This document shows positions 13,301 through 24,039 of a stretch of 64,000 bases of DNA, in pieces. The notes beneath the pieces are model-generated. The model did no database searches and was not told the origin of the DNA. It was given only the letters and a program-made list of their open reading frames with translations. The stretch covers positions 3,877,121 to 3,941,120 of the forward strand of contig OZ025881.1 in NCBI GenBank assembly GCA_964019415.1, read 5' to 3'. A program made the position numbers and the translations under genes. How positions within the stretch are numbered: the first letter of the stretch is position 1; the number at the start of each line of letters is the position of its first letter. This DNA comes from Ianthella basta. Lineage: Eukaryota > Porifera > Demospongiae > Verongiida > Ianthellidae.

Positions 13301-16300
13301 GTGGTGGTGATGCAGCATGTTGGCGTGGTGCTGGCTGCTCAGGATAGCCTGCAGATCGAGTAGGAGGCTGCTCCTGGTGGTAGTCTACATACTGCATTGC
13401 AGGCTCCTGTCTGGGGTAGTTGGCAAAGGCATTAGGCAGCGGCCTCTGTCTGTGTGGAGATGGCAGGGAGTCACCCTGAGTGTGAGGGGATGGCAGGTTG
13501 CCTTCACCATGCCTGTAGGGACCTGGCAGGTTTTCTCCACTGGACCATTCACTCCTCAGTTGAGGTGCGGGCCTATAGCCCACATCCTGCCCACTGCCAT
13601 AGACACTGCCAGCCGTCTCATGACTAAGCCTACATAGGAGACACAGAAGGGAGACAGGGGGCTACATGCAGTACATGGGGCTACATGCAGTACATGGGGC
13701 TACATGCAGTACATGGAGCTACATGCAGTACACGGGGCTACATGCAGTACACGGGGCTACATGCAGTACACGGGGCTACATGCAGTACACGGGGCTACAT
13801 GCAGTACACGGGGCTACATGCAGTACATGGGGCTACATGCAGTACATGGGGCTACATGCAGTACATGGAGCTACATGCAGTACACGGGGCTACATGCAGT
13901 ACACGGGGCTACATGCAGTACACAGGGCTACATGCAGTACATGGGGCTACATGCAGTACATGGAGCTACATGCAGTACACGGGGCTACATGCAGTACACG
14001 GGGCTACATGCAGTACACGGGGCTACATGCAGTACACGGGGCTACATGCAGTACACGGGGCTACATGCAGTACACGGGGCTACATGCAGTACATGGAGCT
14101 ACATGCAGTACATGGAGCTACATGCAGTACACGGGGCTACATGCAGTACACGGGGCTACATGCAGTACACGGGGCTACATGCAGTACACGGGGCTACATG
14201 CAGTACATGGGGCTACATGCAGTACATGGGGCTACATGCAGTACACGGGGCTACATGCAGTACACGGGGCTACATGCAGTACACGGGGCTACATGCAGTA
14301 CATGGGGCTACATGCAGTACACGGGGCTACATGCAGTACACGGGGCTACATGCAGTACACGGGGCTACATGCAGTACACGGGGCTACATGCAGTACACGG
14401 GGCTACATGCAGTACACGGGGCTACATGCAGTACACGGGGCTACATGCAGTACATGGGGCTACATGCAGTACATGGGGCTACATGCAGTACATGGGGCTA
14501 CATGCAGTACATGGGGCTACATGCAGTACATGGGGCTACATGCAGTACATGGGGCTACATGCAGTACATGGGGCTACATGCAGTACACGGGGCTACATGC
14601 AGTACATGGGGCTACATGCAGTACACGGGGCTACATGCAGTACACGGGGCTACATGCAGTACATGGGGCTACATGCAGTACACGGGGCTACATGCAGTAC
14701 ATGGGGCTACATGCAGTACATGGAGCTACATGCAGTACACGGGGCTACATGCAGTACATGGGGCTACATGCAGTACATGGGGCTACATGCAGTACACGGG
14801 GCTACATGCAGTACATGGGGCTACATGCAGTACACGGGGCTACATGCAGTACATGGGGCTACATGCAGTACACGGGGCTACATGCAGTACACGGGGCTAC
14901 ATGCAGTACACGGGGCTACATGCAGTACACGGGGCTACATGCAGTACACGGGGCTACATGCAGTACATGGGGCTACATGCAGTACACGGGGCTACATGCA
15001 GTACACGGGGCTACATGCAGTACATGGGGCTACATGCAGTACACGGGGCTACATGCAGTACACGGGGCTACATGCAGTACACGGGGCTACATGCAGTACA
15101 CGGGGCTACATGCAGTACATGGGGCTACATGCAGTACATGGGGCTACATGCAGTACACGGGGCTACATGCAGTACATGGGGCTACATGCAGTACACGGGG
15201 CTACATGCAGTACATGGGGCTACATGCAGTACAGGGGGCTACATGCAGTACATGGGGCTACATGCAGTACATGGGGCTACATGCAGTACATGGGGCTACA
15301 TGCAGTACATGGGGCTACATGCAGTACATGGGGCTACATGCAGTACATGGGGCTACATGCAGTACATGGGGCTACATGCAGTACACGGGGCTACATGCAG
15401 TACACGGGGCTACATGCAGTACACGGGGCTACATGCAGTACACGGGGCTACATGCAGTACACGGGGCTACATGCAGTACACGGGGCTACATGCAGTACAC
15501 GGGGCTACATGCAGTACACGGGGCTAGATGCAGTACATGGGGCTACATGCAGTACACGGGGCTACATGCAGTACACGGGGCTACATGCAGTACATGGGGC
15601 TACATGCAGTACACGGGGCTACATGCAGTACATGGGGCTACATGCAGTACATGGGGCTACATGCAGTACATGGGGCTACATGCAGTACACGGGGCTACAT
15701 GCAGTACATGGGGCTACATGCAGTACACGGGGCTACATGCAGTACATGGGGCTACATGCAGTACATGGGGCTACATGCAGTACATGGGGCTACATGCAGT
15801 ACACGGGGCTACATGCAGTACATGGGGCTACATGCAGCACCAAACACAACTTGTGTAAGGCACAATCTTTAACCTGCTATGCCTACGTAGTTGGGCCTTA
15901 GTGTATGTCGAGCGTTGCTGCCATGTCCCACTTCAACTTATAACCTTGCTGATCTGACACTCTGCACTTGGTGGTGGTTGTACAGCAGATTTCACCCAAG
16001 AGCACATTTGTCGTACAAGCAGTAATGGTCTCGTTGCACTGAGTAAGGTCAGCTACTACACAGACATGTACATGGCTCCTCCACTAAGGTGCTCACAACA
16101 GACAATCTGTAGACTCAATTGTGCGCACAAACCTTGGTCTGCCGTGCATCTGTGCCTCGTATCCACCGTCAAAAGGCTGGCTACCAGGCATTGCAGTAAC
16201 ACCTGGAGAAGAGATAAACACACATGGCGAGTGTGCCATACACCAGGTACGTACATGAAATGCTGAGGGCTACTTGGGCCATGCAATGCACACTCTGCTA

Positions 16301-17834
16301 CCCTGCCAAGTGAAATGCTACTCCAACATACGTACATAAGTACACACAAGAATGTCATTAATAGTGTAAGCATGTGTGGAGTGGCCGGGAGTTGTGATAG
16401 TGAACTTCTTTGCACACATACGTACCTTTTTTGTTCATTGTTTCTGCAAATGAAGAGACAGAAAGGCATACATAGGGGAATAGATTGGCAATAGATCAAT
16501 GAAAGGTGCATCATAACCACACACACAACATGTATGACACAGTGCTGGTGAACAGGCTGTACGAAACTGAAAATGAAAAGGTTTGGCTACACATGAAATG
16601 ACCAAGTTAACTGTAAATCAAGTTGTCCTTACACTGTGTTCACACAAGGGCTTCAGCAAGTACAAGTGAACACATTTTCCAGGAACAGATCATTTCTTGA
16701 GTAACGGATGTAGCCTAGGTTCAATAAAAAGGACATTTTAGCCGTGTAGGCCTTTGTCAGCAGAAACTGTTGAAAATTCAGTTTTAGCTGGCAAAGGCCT
16801 ACACAGCTGTAATGTCCCGTTTTATTGGCACTACTGTATGCTACATTTAGCGCTCAAGAAGTTCCCTGTTCCTGTTATCAGCTACGTACGTAGCAATGAG
16901 TCTCTGCAACATTGCATTTTCCAGTACCATTCACACAATCACACTCAAATGTTATGTGTACTGGGTAATGGAGTGTGATAGCTTTGTATGGTATGACACC
17001 TGAACGAAGTTGAACAATGCTACCAGCGCTGGACCATACACATTGATGCCCCAATCGGAACAGTGCTGGTGTAAAGTGCAGCAACCATTCCATTACAGCA
17101 CTGTTAATATGAGCAATATGCCCATACAAACCGAACACTACAGAGGCAGCATGAAGTAGAGCGGGTCTGCATGTGGTAGCCCAAGCCCCAGGTGCTAGCT
17201 GTGCTGTTCTTCACTACTATCTCTCAATGTGTACCACACGTGTGACACACAAACACCAAGTGTTTGAGCACTTACTGTCCTTCTCCTTAGCAATTGCCTT
17301 GCTGACTGCTGTCACAAACACTTCACATGCACTCTCTTTGTCAAACCTCAACAAGTAAATGGAATTTTCATGGTTTACTTCACAGCATTTAGGATGGGAG
17401 TCCATGTGTCTCTGGATGGTTGTGGTTGTTTTCAACTTGAGTTGAAGCAACTCCTTCCAAGAGAGTGGAAAGACAGGGAGGAGTGAAGTTACATGGATCA
17501 TCCAACAGAAATAATGCCAGTCTTGAAACCCATGGTTTAAAGTTATCAGAAGATTCGAAAGTGTAAAACCATGTCAATTCAATAATATATGCAAACATGG
17601 TTAGAACATAGCCTCTAAGTCATTGCAGGGTTAAGGCCACTGTCTGCCTACAGCTGAACAGACCACTTGGGCCAATTTGCACACCTTTTGTGCAGTGTAG
17701 AACTTGAGAATGTGATGGTTCCCACCATCAAACAACTTCATGGTGAACTGGTTTGGCTTGTCCAGTGGCTGCCAGTTCTCACTGTCAAAAGAGAAGACTG
17801 ACACTCCAGTCGCCGTGGCTGTACACAGTGCCAT
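6455..17834 (-). CDS. RBCK1: HOIL-1/RBCK1 homologue, RBR E3 ligase with SHARPIN-like N-terminus
   Basis: Sixteen exons, all phase-compatible, give about 847 aa (human RBCK1 is 510): 17834-17685, 17453-17276, 16443-16426, 16202-16133, 13629-13292, 12840-12751, 12427-12253, 11673-11574, 11361-11110, 10882-10768, 10677-10412, 9798-9617, 8989-8884, 8684-8406, 8019-7876, 6535-6455. Order of parts: PH/EVH1-like domain (1-109), proline-rich linker (about 140-250), LTM helices (about 285-330), UBL (about 341-405, with [16 protein letters not shown]), NZF (about 529-550, [20 protein letters not shown]), RING1 (from about 621), IBR (about 708-757), RING2 (from about 784; candidate catalytic Cys in EGCDW, about 797) and a last 26-residue exon ending NCH-stop. 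In vertebrates HOIL-1 forms LUBAC with HOIP and SHARPIN and makes ester-linked ubiquitin. An in-frame TGA directly upstream supports the ATG. The first two junctions are the least certain; the rest are strong. Confidence 0.88.
9138..9336. repeat. 20-bp tandem repeat in RBCK1 intron
   Basis: About ten copies of the unit atcactggatgtatgcagag, with a single g/t alternation (gcagag or gcatag) between copies. It lies in the intron between the two RING1 exons of the RBCK1 homologue. Confidence 0.9.
10254..10382. repeat. (CA)n microsatellite, two blocks
   Basis: Two CA runs of about 57 bp separated by a short ctcacccacctacgta interruption, in the RBCK1 intron just downstream of the NZF exon. Confidence 0.95.
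13657..15838. repeat. 19-bp minisatellite, about 115 copies
   Basis: A 2.18-kb array of the unit ggggctacatgcagtacat. Variation is almost limited to one C/T position (acacgggg or acatgggg) and an occasional acatggag, so each unit can be scored as C-type or T-type. Because 19 is not a multiple of three and the unit has no stop in any plus frame, it yields three overlapping open frames of 600-740 codons that are artefacts. It sits in the intron 16132-13630 of the RBCK1 homologue, beginning about 27 bp from the 3' splice site at 13630. Confidence 0.97.
16731..16817. repeat. Foldback / MITE-like inverted repeat
   Basis: The arm starting ggacattttagccgtgtagg is matched in reverse complement by the arm ending cctacacagctgtaatgtcc, leaving a loop of about 35 bp. 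A stretch just downstream (16838-16925) has a diverged counterpart at about 41998-42080, so the neighbourhood belongs to an interspersed repeat family. Confidence 0.7.
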
Positions 17835-18049
17835 CCTTCAGACAATGCCTGTAGAGTTGCGTAACACTGCCTAAGAGAGAGGGAATGTGAAGACAATGTG
17901 AACAAGACGCTTTAATATGCAGTGAGATTGTGCAGCCTTCAGTGTGGACATTGAAGTCACATTCCCCAAGCAAAAGTGAACAGACACACTCTTTGTACGT
18001 ATCACGGGCTAGTGTCAATGTTCATTTCAACTGCCATCTCACCTCAGAT

Positions 18050-18525
18050 ACCAAGGTAGTCTTGTTCCCAGCCCCACCTCCACCATTCCGCCTTTTTATT
18101 CAGAAGGGGGGGGCAGAGGAAGGGTCTGGTAACATTGCCATACCATTTCCGTACCCGGGAGGCGGAGTTGTCAATAAAGAAACGCATTTTAACGTGTGTA
18201 ACCGCATAACCAACTCTTATGTACGTGTAGGAGATGGTGTCGCGATCTGCAGCATCTTCGTCAGCGGAGACCTGTTGGGTGTGCGGGCAAACTCCCAGCG
18301 GCAAGAACAGAAGGCTGCCCAATTCCCCAATGTACCGTATGCTTGCGCCATGAAGACATGGTCAGAACTGCGTTTTTACGTGTTACAATAGCATTCTGTG
18401 ATTTGTTTGGTCACACCAGGATTCAGGCGCGCTGGTACGGAAATGGCATGGCAATGTTACCAGACCCTTCCTACCCCCTAAATAAAAATGGCGGAGCGGC
18501 GGAGGTGGGTCTGGGAACGAGACTA
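18050..18525. repeat. Inverted pair of a ~100-bp interspersed repeat
   Basis: The stretch at about 18060-18155 and that at about 18431-18525 are reverse complements with scattered differences; both contain ggtacggaaatgg and aatgttaccagaccc when read in the same sense. The pair lies in the divergent intergenic region between the RBCK1 homologue (-) and the first ALDH gene (+). Confidence 0.75.
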
Positions 18526-18937
18526 AAAGACTGGTCAGCTTGTGAGATTTCACCTCACGGCACTGTAAAACCACCCTGTGACACAGGCTCACCAAATAAT
18601 ACAGTTTAACGTACATGATCCACCCCACTATCACTCTGATCACATTACAACATTATTAGCTTAATTTCGGTCTAAGGCCCAGTGATTAGCTAATATCATA
18701 GACCATCGGTGCATCGCGTGAAACACGCGGGATTGCATCGACCGTCCCAGGGAAAACAAACTTATCCTCACAACCAAGAATGCATGGGTAACTAGAATAG
18801 CCTTACCTTGGCGGGAGTGACAAGGAATGATCGCAAACTCACTCCAACAATGGAAGGTAGGTTATAGTCTCCTCTGCTTCAAAGGTAATTCCCCAAGAAT
18901 TGCGTCAAACCCCTATTTAGTAACCATAGGGTACTGC

Positions 18938-18967
18938 GCACGCTCAGATGAGACCATCTGAGCGTGC
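18938..18967. promoter_or_regulatory. Perfect 13-bp inverted repeat upstream of ALDH copy A
   Basis: gcacgctcagatg and catctgagcgtgc are exact reverse complements separated by agac, about 127 bp upstream of the first ALDH start codon. It could be a protein-binding site or a short hairpin; function is unknown. Confidence 0.55.
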
Positions 18968-19048
18968 ACTATTGCGCAACGGCAAGGAGTAGGTATAGCG
19001 AGCTAGGCAGACTACCGGTCAGATCCTGTTGAAACACGTCTCACGAGT

Positions 19049-19054
19049 CACGTG
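19049..19054 (+). promoter_or_regulatory. CACGTG E-box near ALDH copy A
   Basis: A CACGTG palindrome lies 40 bp upstream of the first ATG of copy A. The other two ALDH copies also have CACGTG close to their 5' ends (25631-25636 and 33980-33985) although the flanks of copy A are otherwise unlike theirs. CACGTG is the binding site of bHLH-Zip factors; use here is inference. Confidence 0.4.
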
Positions 19055-19093
19055 CCTCTACGCTGCACACAGTTTACTCAATCACTTCAAGTT

Positions 19094-20620
19094 ATGTCTG
19101 AAGAACCAGCTGCAAAGCGGTGCAAGATGTCGGAGGAGCTGTTCAACGCCGAGGGAGAGCCTAAGGTCCTCTACAAGCAGATCTTCATCAACAACGAGTG
19201 GGTGGACTCAGCCAGCGGCAAAACCTTCCCCACAGTCAACCCCTGCACTGGAGAGAAGATCTGCGATGTTGCAGAGGGCGACAAGGCAGACGTGGACAAG
19301 GCCGTCAAGGCTGCTCGGGAGGCGTTCAAGCTCGGAGGCACGTGGAGGACCATGGATGCATCGAAGCGAGGTCTTCTCCTGTACAAGCTAGCAGACCTGA
19401 TCGAACGCGATCGCGAGTATCTGGCCAAACTGGAGACACTGGACAACGGCAAGCCGTACAGCGATTCCTACTACACGGATCTGAACCTTGTGATCAAGTG
19501 CTATCGCTACTATGCTGGCTGGGCAGACAAGATCCACGGTAAAACCATTCCAACTGATGGCTCCGTCCTGACCTTCACTCGTCTCGAACCAGTCGGCGTC
19601 GTGGGTCAGATCATCCCCTGGAACTTCCCCCTCCTGATGCAGGCGTGGAAGCTGGCGCCTGCCCTCTGTGCCGGCAACACCGTGGTCCTGAAGGTTGCCG
19701 AGCAGACCCCCTTGACTGCCCTCTACGTAGCAGCTCTGTCTGCGGAGGCCGGGTTCCCTGCTGGTGTGCTCAACGTGGTGCCCGGCTACGGTCCGACAGC
19801 AGGCGCAGCCATCTCTTCCCACCCAGACGTGGACAAGGTGGCCTTCACTGGATCGACTGAGGTCGGCCACCTCATCCAGCAGGCTGCAGGAGCCAGCAAC
19901 CTGAAGCGGGTGACCCTGGAGCTGGGTGGCAAGAGTCCCAACATCGTCCTGGCCGATGCTGACCTGGAGTACGCCGTGGAGAAGAGTCACTTTGCCCTGT
20001 TCTTCAACCAGGGCCAGTGCTGCTGTGCTGGATCCCGCTGCTTCGTGGAGGAGTCCATCTACGACGAGTTTGTCCGTTTGAGTGTGGAGCGGGCCAAGAA
20101 GCGCACAGTGGGTAATCCCCTTGACCCCGCATGTGAGCAGGGTCCTCAGGTTGATCGCGAACAGTTTGACAAGGTCCTGAGTCTCATCGACAGTGGGAAG
20201 AAGGAGGGAGCCAAGCTGGAGTGTGGCGGATCTCGTCACGGAGACAAGGGTTTCTTTGTGCAGCCAACGGTCTTCAGTGATGTCCAGGACCACATGAGGA
20301 TTGCCCAGGAGGAGATCTTCGGACCCGTGATGCAGATTCTGAAGTTCAAGACCCTGGATGAAGTGATTGAGCGTGCTAACAAGACCAACTACGGTCTGGC
20401 AGCCTCCATCTTCACCACCAACCTGGAGAATGCTCTCATGCTAGCCCAGGGCATCCGCGCCGGCACAGTGTGGATCAACTGCTATGATATACTGGAGGCC
20501 CAGGCACCATTCGGCGGATTCAAGGAATCTGGCAGCGGTCGTGAGCTGGGAGAGTATGGCCTGCAGCAGTATTCGGAGGTGAAGACCGTGACCATCAAGA
20601 TGCCTCAGAAGAACTCTTAG
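19094..20620 (+). CDS. Aldehyde dehydrogenase, ALDH1/2 class, copy A (intronless)
   Basis: A single 508-codon frame, with a second in-frame ATG at 19127 giving the 497-residue protein shared with copy B. It oxidises aldehydes to acids with NAD+. Visible motifs: cofactor-binding IIPWNFP and [19 protein letters not shown], catalytic-base [10 protein letters not shown], nucleophile region [11 protein letters not shown], and the C-terminal PQKNS ending typical of ALDH1/ALDH2. No mitochondrial presequence is apparent, so a cytosolic enzyme is likely. No introns interrupt it, in contrast to the neighbouring genes. An AATAAA polyadenylation signal is at 20768-20773. Homology to copies B and C begins at the inner ATG, so copy A has its own promoter, divergent from the RBCK1 homologue. 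Whether it prefers retinal or acetaldehyde cannot be read from the sequence. Confidence 0.95.
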   Translation: MSEEPAAKRCKMSEELFNAEGEPKVLYKQIFINNEWVDSASGKTFPTVNPCTGEKICDVAEGDKADVDKAVKAAREAFKLGGTWRTMDASKRGLLLYKLADLIERDREYLAKLETLDNGKPYSDSYYTDLNLVIKCYRYYAGWADKIHGKTIPTDGSVLTFTRLEPVGVVGQIIPWNFPLLMQAWKLAPALCAGNTVVLKVAEQTPLTALYVAALSAEAGFPAGVLNVVPGYGPTAGAAISSHPDVDKVAFTGSTEVGHLIQQAAGASNLKRVTLELGGKSPNIVLADADLEYAVEKSHFALFFNQGQCCCAGSRCFVEESIYDEFVRLSVERAKKRTVGNPLDPACEQGPQVDREQFDKVLSLIDSGKKEGAKLECGGSRHGDKGFFVQPTVFSDVQDHMRIAQEEIFGPVMQILKFKTLDEVIERANKTNYGLAASIFTTNLENALMLAQGIRAGTVWINCYDILEAQAPFGGFKESGSGRELGEYGLQQYSEVKTVTIKMPQKNS

Positions 20621-20865
20621 ACTATAGTGGAAACTCTTTATACGTAGATTGCCATTGAGGATAGATCTTCTTTGTAGAGTGCTTACATGTAGTCTACTTT
20701 TGTACATGTACTTTTGTAGCCAAAGGTTGCAATGAATGATCAGGTCAGCTGCTGACATGTGTTGTGCAATAAAGGGTGTATGTATACACTAATTGGATAA
20801 TGACCCCAAGAGGACTGCATTCCTGATGTGATGGGGTACTTAACACCTATATAGCTATATAGCTA
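20621..20865 (+). repeat. ALDH 3' flank shared by all three copies
   Basis: About 240 bp after the stop of copy A match the sequence after the stops of copies B (below 24039) and C (below 32446) in reverse orientation, including the polyadenylation site region. This shows that the duplication unit included the 3' untranslated region. Confidence 0.85.
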
Positions 20866-21397
20866 TACCTGGCCACCCACAGTCTGGGGAAATGAACTGA
20901 TGTCCACAGGGACAGTGTGAGGAGACCCTCACTGGTGTCCATCCATACCTCAGACAGAGGGCGTCTCGAAAGGCCTGTTTGTGCAGGTTGAAGCCATACT
21001 TGGCTAAGGAAGTGGTGACAAGCCAGGACGATGCACCCTTTCCACTGGCCTGATCCATGCCCCTTTGCTTGGCTGTGGGCAGTGTGGACTTCAGTTACAA
21101 TATATATGCCATCTAGAAGAACATTAAATGATTATGTACATATTATGGATGTGGCAATGTAAAAAGTGAAACTTGTGCATATCGATTCTATCAGACAGCG
21201 CGGTAGTGCTGTCTATGTAGGGATGGTGGTGGGTGGTTGTATGCTATAATACAAACGGAAAGTAGCGCTACTCCTGAACAGTAGTAAGAACCGCCACAAG
21301 AAACCACTTACAAGGAAGGGAGGCTGTACAGTATGCAGAGCTATCCTTACTTCCTTAGGGTGTACATGTGTAAAAATGTTTCCTCCAAAAACAAGGG

Positions 21398-21649
21398 CAG
21401 ATGTAGGGATGGTGCAGTGTGTACTTGCAAGTATGGCAAAACCACCTGGCGGAAAGACCGTAGGAACAAAGAGGAGGGCCGGTCCATACAAAGAGGAGGG
21501 CCAGCCTGTCCACACAACAAGGAGGAGGGCTGGTCCATGCAAAGAGGGGGCCAGCCGGTCCATGCAACAAGGAGGAGGGCCAGTCCATGCAAAACCCAAG
21601 TCATTAACATGCGCTGACTTTGAATACGTTTTCACCATCCCTACATCTG
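21398..21649 (+). mobile_element. Inverted-repeat element with 51-bp core repeat, copy E1 (about 2.5 units)
   Basis: Bounded by the exact 17-bp inverted repeats CAGATGTAGGGATGGTG (21398-21414) and its complement (21633-21649). Inside, 21471-21600 carries about two and a half units of the 51-bp repeat that is expanded in the other copies. No coding capacity; it resembles a non-autonomous foldback element. Confidence 0.75.
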
Positions 21650-21735
21650 CCAGCATTTTGCCGCGCTTGCAGTCTTGCTACCATCCCCTGTTTCTCAGCC
21701 TGCGTATTATAGTGCAATTGTACAATGTGAGTGTG

Positions 21736-21965
21736 CAATAACAAGGGTTGCCACAGGAGACTATCCTATTGCATGCATATGCCCATTCAAGCTGCATGTT
21801 CCCATGTATATATATATCACCATGCTGCATGCATTCACCCATGTACATGACCAAAGTGCTATTGAGGAAAGCCTGAATAGTCAGACATTGCAGTCTGGTG
21901 TGCACCATGGCACATATACAGCTGCACTCTGTACACTGTATAAGCCATTTGCACCCTGGATATAG
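21736..21965 (+). repeat. Interspersed repeat R1, copy 1 (short)
   Basis: Starts caataacaagggttgccaca and continues through ttgcagtctggtgtgcaccatg. Matches longer copies at 31433-31815 and 34300-34660 and, in part, 27815-27890. No coding potential recognised. In E1 and E4 it follows the inverted-repeat element at about the same distance, so element and R1 were copied together. Confidence 0.8.
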
Positions 21966-22567
21966 GGAGTTAATTTGAACTTCGCAAGTGTTGACAGTGA
22001 AGTGTACAATGTTTGTGCTGGTGTACGCTGTAAAACAGTGTTGGATTCAGACCACCATTGGTTTTTCTCAGGGACTAAAAGTGTTACAGTCGTTGTTTGA
22101 AACCACTGCTTGTCCCTGAGAACCACCACTGGTGGCCATGGCCTAAAACCACCACTGTTTTTACAGTGTAGAGCCAAACAGAGAGGGCCCGAAAGTGGGT
22201 ACACTGGTTTGCAGGCAGCTATGTAGTGAAGAGCAATGGTAAGCAATAACATGTACTAGTAGCTGAGCTGGGTGGCTTTGCATAGCTACATAAGTGATGA
22301 ATCCAAAGAATATATGGGTCCTGCAGCTAGCTGTTACATCGAAACATGTAATGGATTGCATTGAAGAGCAGGAGGGCCTAGATTCTAGAGCACAGCAAAG
22401 TAGATTGAGTAGCAAGCAATTTGCAAGATAACCTAATAACTAGTGTACAGAGCACATGCAGCAAAGCAGAAAGATGGGAAAATAGTAAAGCTGCACCTGT
22501 GGGTGTAAAGGGAAAGCTGAAGGGCTGGAATGGGCATGCAGTAGTAGGAGGCGCAGCAAAATGTTGG

Positions 22568-23483
22568 CAGGTGTAGGGATGGTGAAAACGTATTCAAAAT
22601 TAACGCATGTTAATGACTTGGGTTTTACATGGACCAGCCCTCCTTCTTGTTGCATGGACCAGCTGGTCCCTCTCTTTGCATGGACTGGCCCTCCTCCTTG
22701 TTGCATGGACCGGCTGGTCCCTCTCTTTGCATGGACTGGCCCTCCTCCTTGTTGCATGGACCAGCTGGTCCCTCTCTTTGCATGGACTGGCCCTCCTCCT
22801 TGTTGCATGGACCAGCTGGTCCCTCTCTTTGCATGGACTGGCCCTCCTCCTTGTTGCATGGACCGGCTGGTCCCTCTCTTTGCATGGACTGGCCCTCCTC
22901 CTTGTTGCATGGACCGGCTGGTCCCTCTCTTTGCATGGACTGGCCCTCCTCCTTGTTGCATGGACCAGCTGGTCCCTCTCTTTGCATGGACTGGCCCTCC
23001 TCCTTGTTGCATGGACCGGCTGGTCCCTCTCTTTGCATGGACTGGCCCTCCTCCTTGTTGCATGGACCAGCTGATCCCTCTCTTTGCATGGACCGGCCCT
23101 CCTCCTTGTTGCGTGGACCGTCTGGCCCCCCTCTTTGCATGGACTGGCCCTCCTTCTTGTTGCATGGACCAGCTGGTCCCTCTCTTTGCATGAACTGGCC
23201 CTCCTCCTTGTTGCATGGACCAGCTGATCCCTCTCTTTGCATGGACCGGCCCTCCTTCTTGTTGCGTGGACCGGCTGGCCCCCCTCTTTGCATGGACCGG
23301 CCCTCCTCCTTGTTGCATGGACCAGCTGGTCCCCCTCTTTGCATGGACCGGCCCTCCTCCTTGTTGCGTGGACAGGCTGGTCTCCCTCTTTGCATAGACC
23401 GGCCCTCCTCCTTGTTCCTACGTTTTTTCCACCAGGTGGTTTGCCATACCTTGCAGGTACACACTGCACCATCCCTACGTCTG
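22568..23483 (-). mobile_element. Inverted-repeat element with 51-bp core repeat, copy E2 (about 15-16 units)
   Basis: Same element in reverse orientation. The end repeats (22568-22584 and 23467-23483) each differ by one base from the E1 version. The core, about 22626-23420, is an array of a 51-bp unit (17 codons, so all frames stay open). Each unit contains ggaccagctggtcc-like palindromes alternating with caacaaggaggagggcc. Confidence 0.85.
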
Positions 23484-23622
23484 CCCTTGTTTTTGGAGGA
23501 AACATTTTTACACACCCTTTACATTAATAATGATTGCCACTTCAAGAGGTAATACATGCCAATAGACAAATGTAATACCCTGAGCCATGCAATTTTATGG
23601 CCTTGTGCACTGTGGTCGGCAG

Positions 23623-24039
23623 CTTGTCTGGCTTAGTTGAAGACTATCCCATCTGGGCTACTGGCAAGGAAAATATGGTTTCCTCTTTATTCTTCCCCTT
23701 GCACATGCTTGTCGTCATGTATCAGTAACTGGGTAGCCTTTAGCTATAGTCTGCTGGCTACCATTATAGCTGTAAAGGCTAGCTACAGCTAGGTACACTT
23801 TACATATGTACAGCAAGGGAGCTGTTAAGGCCTCTATAGCCAGGTATGTAGCACCCCATCACAGTCCTCTTGGGATTATTATCCAATTAGTGTATTACAC
23901 CCTTTATTACACAACACATGTCAGCAGCTGACCTGATCATTCATTGCAGTACATGTACAAAAGTAGACTACATGTAAGCACTCTACAAAGAAGATCTATC
24001 CTCAGTGGCAATCCACGTATAAAGTGTTTCCACTATAGT
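23623..24039 (-). repeat. Segmental duplication flank of ALDH copy B
   Basis: From gcttgtctggcttagtt to the ALDH stop codon this stretch matches 32006-32446 next to copy C almost base for base. The minus-strand polyadenylation hexamer AATAAA is at 23908-23903. The duplication breakpoint is at or near 23623. Confidence 0.85.

Noticed and set aside
13666-15901. Three overlapping open frames of 607-738 codons ([15 protein letters not shown]-type repeats)
   Set aside because: They are by-products of a 19-bp tandem repeat without stop codons; all plus frames are open, there is no non-repeat domain, and the array lies in an intron of the RBCK1 homologue on the other strand.
19388-20293. 301-codon antisense frame opposite ALDH, conserved in all three copies
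   Set aside because: It is the codon shadow of a GC-rich, intronless gene. Its conservation follows from the conservation of the sense strand, and it resembles no known protein.
22626-23420. CRISPR-like appearance of the 51-bp arrays
   Set aside because: No unique spacers separate the repeats; units are contiguous. The context is a eukaryotic genome.
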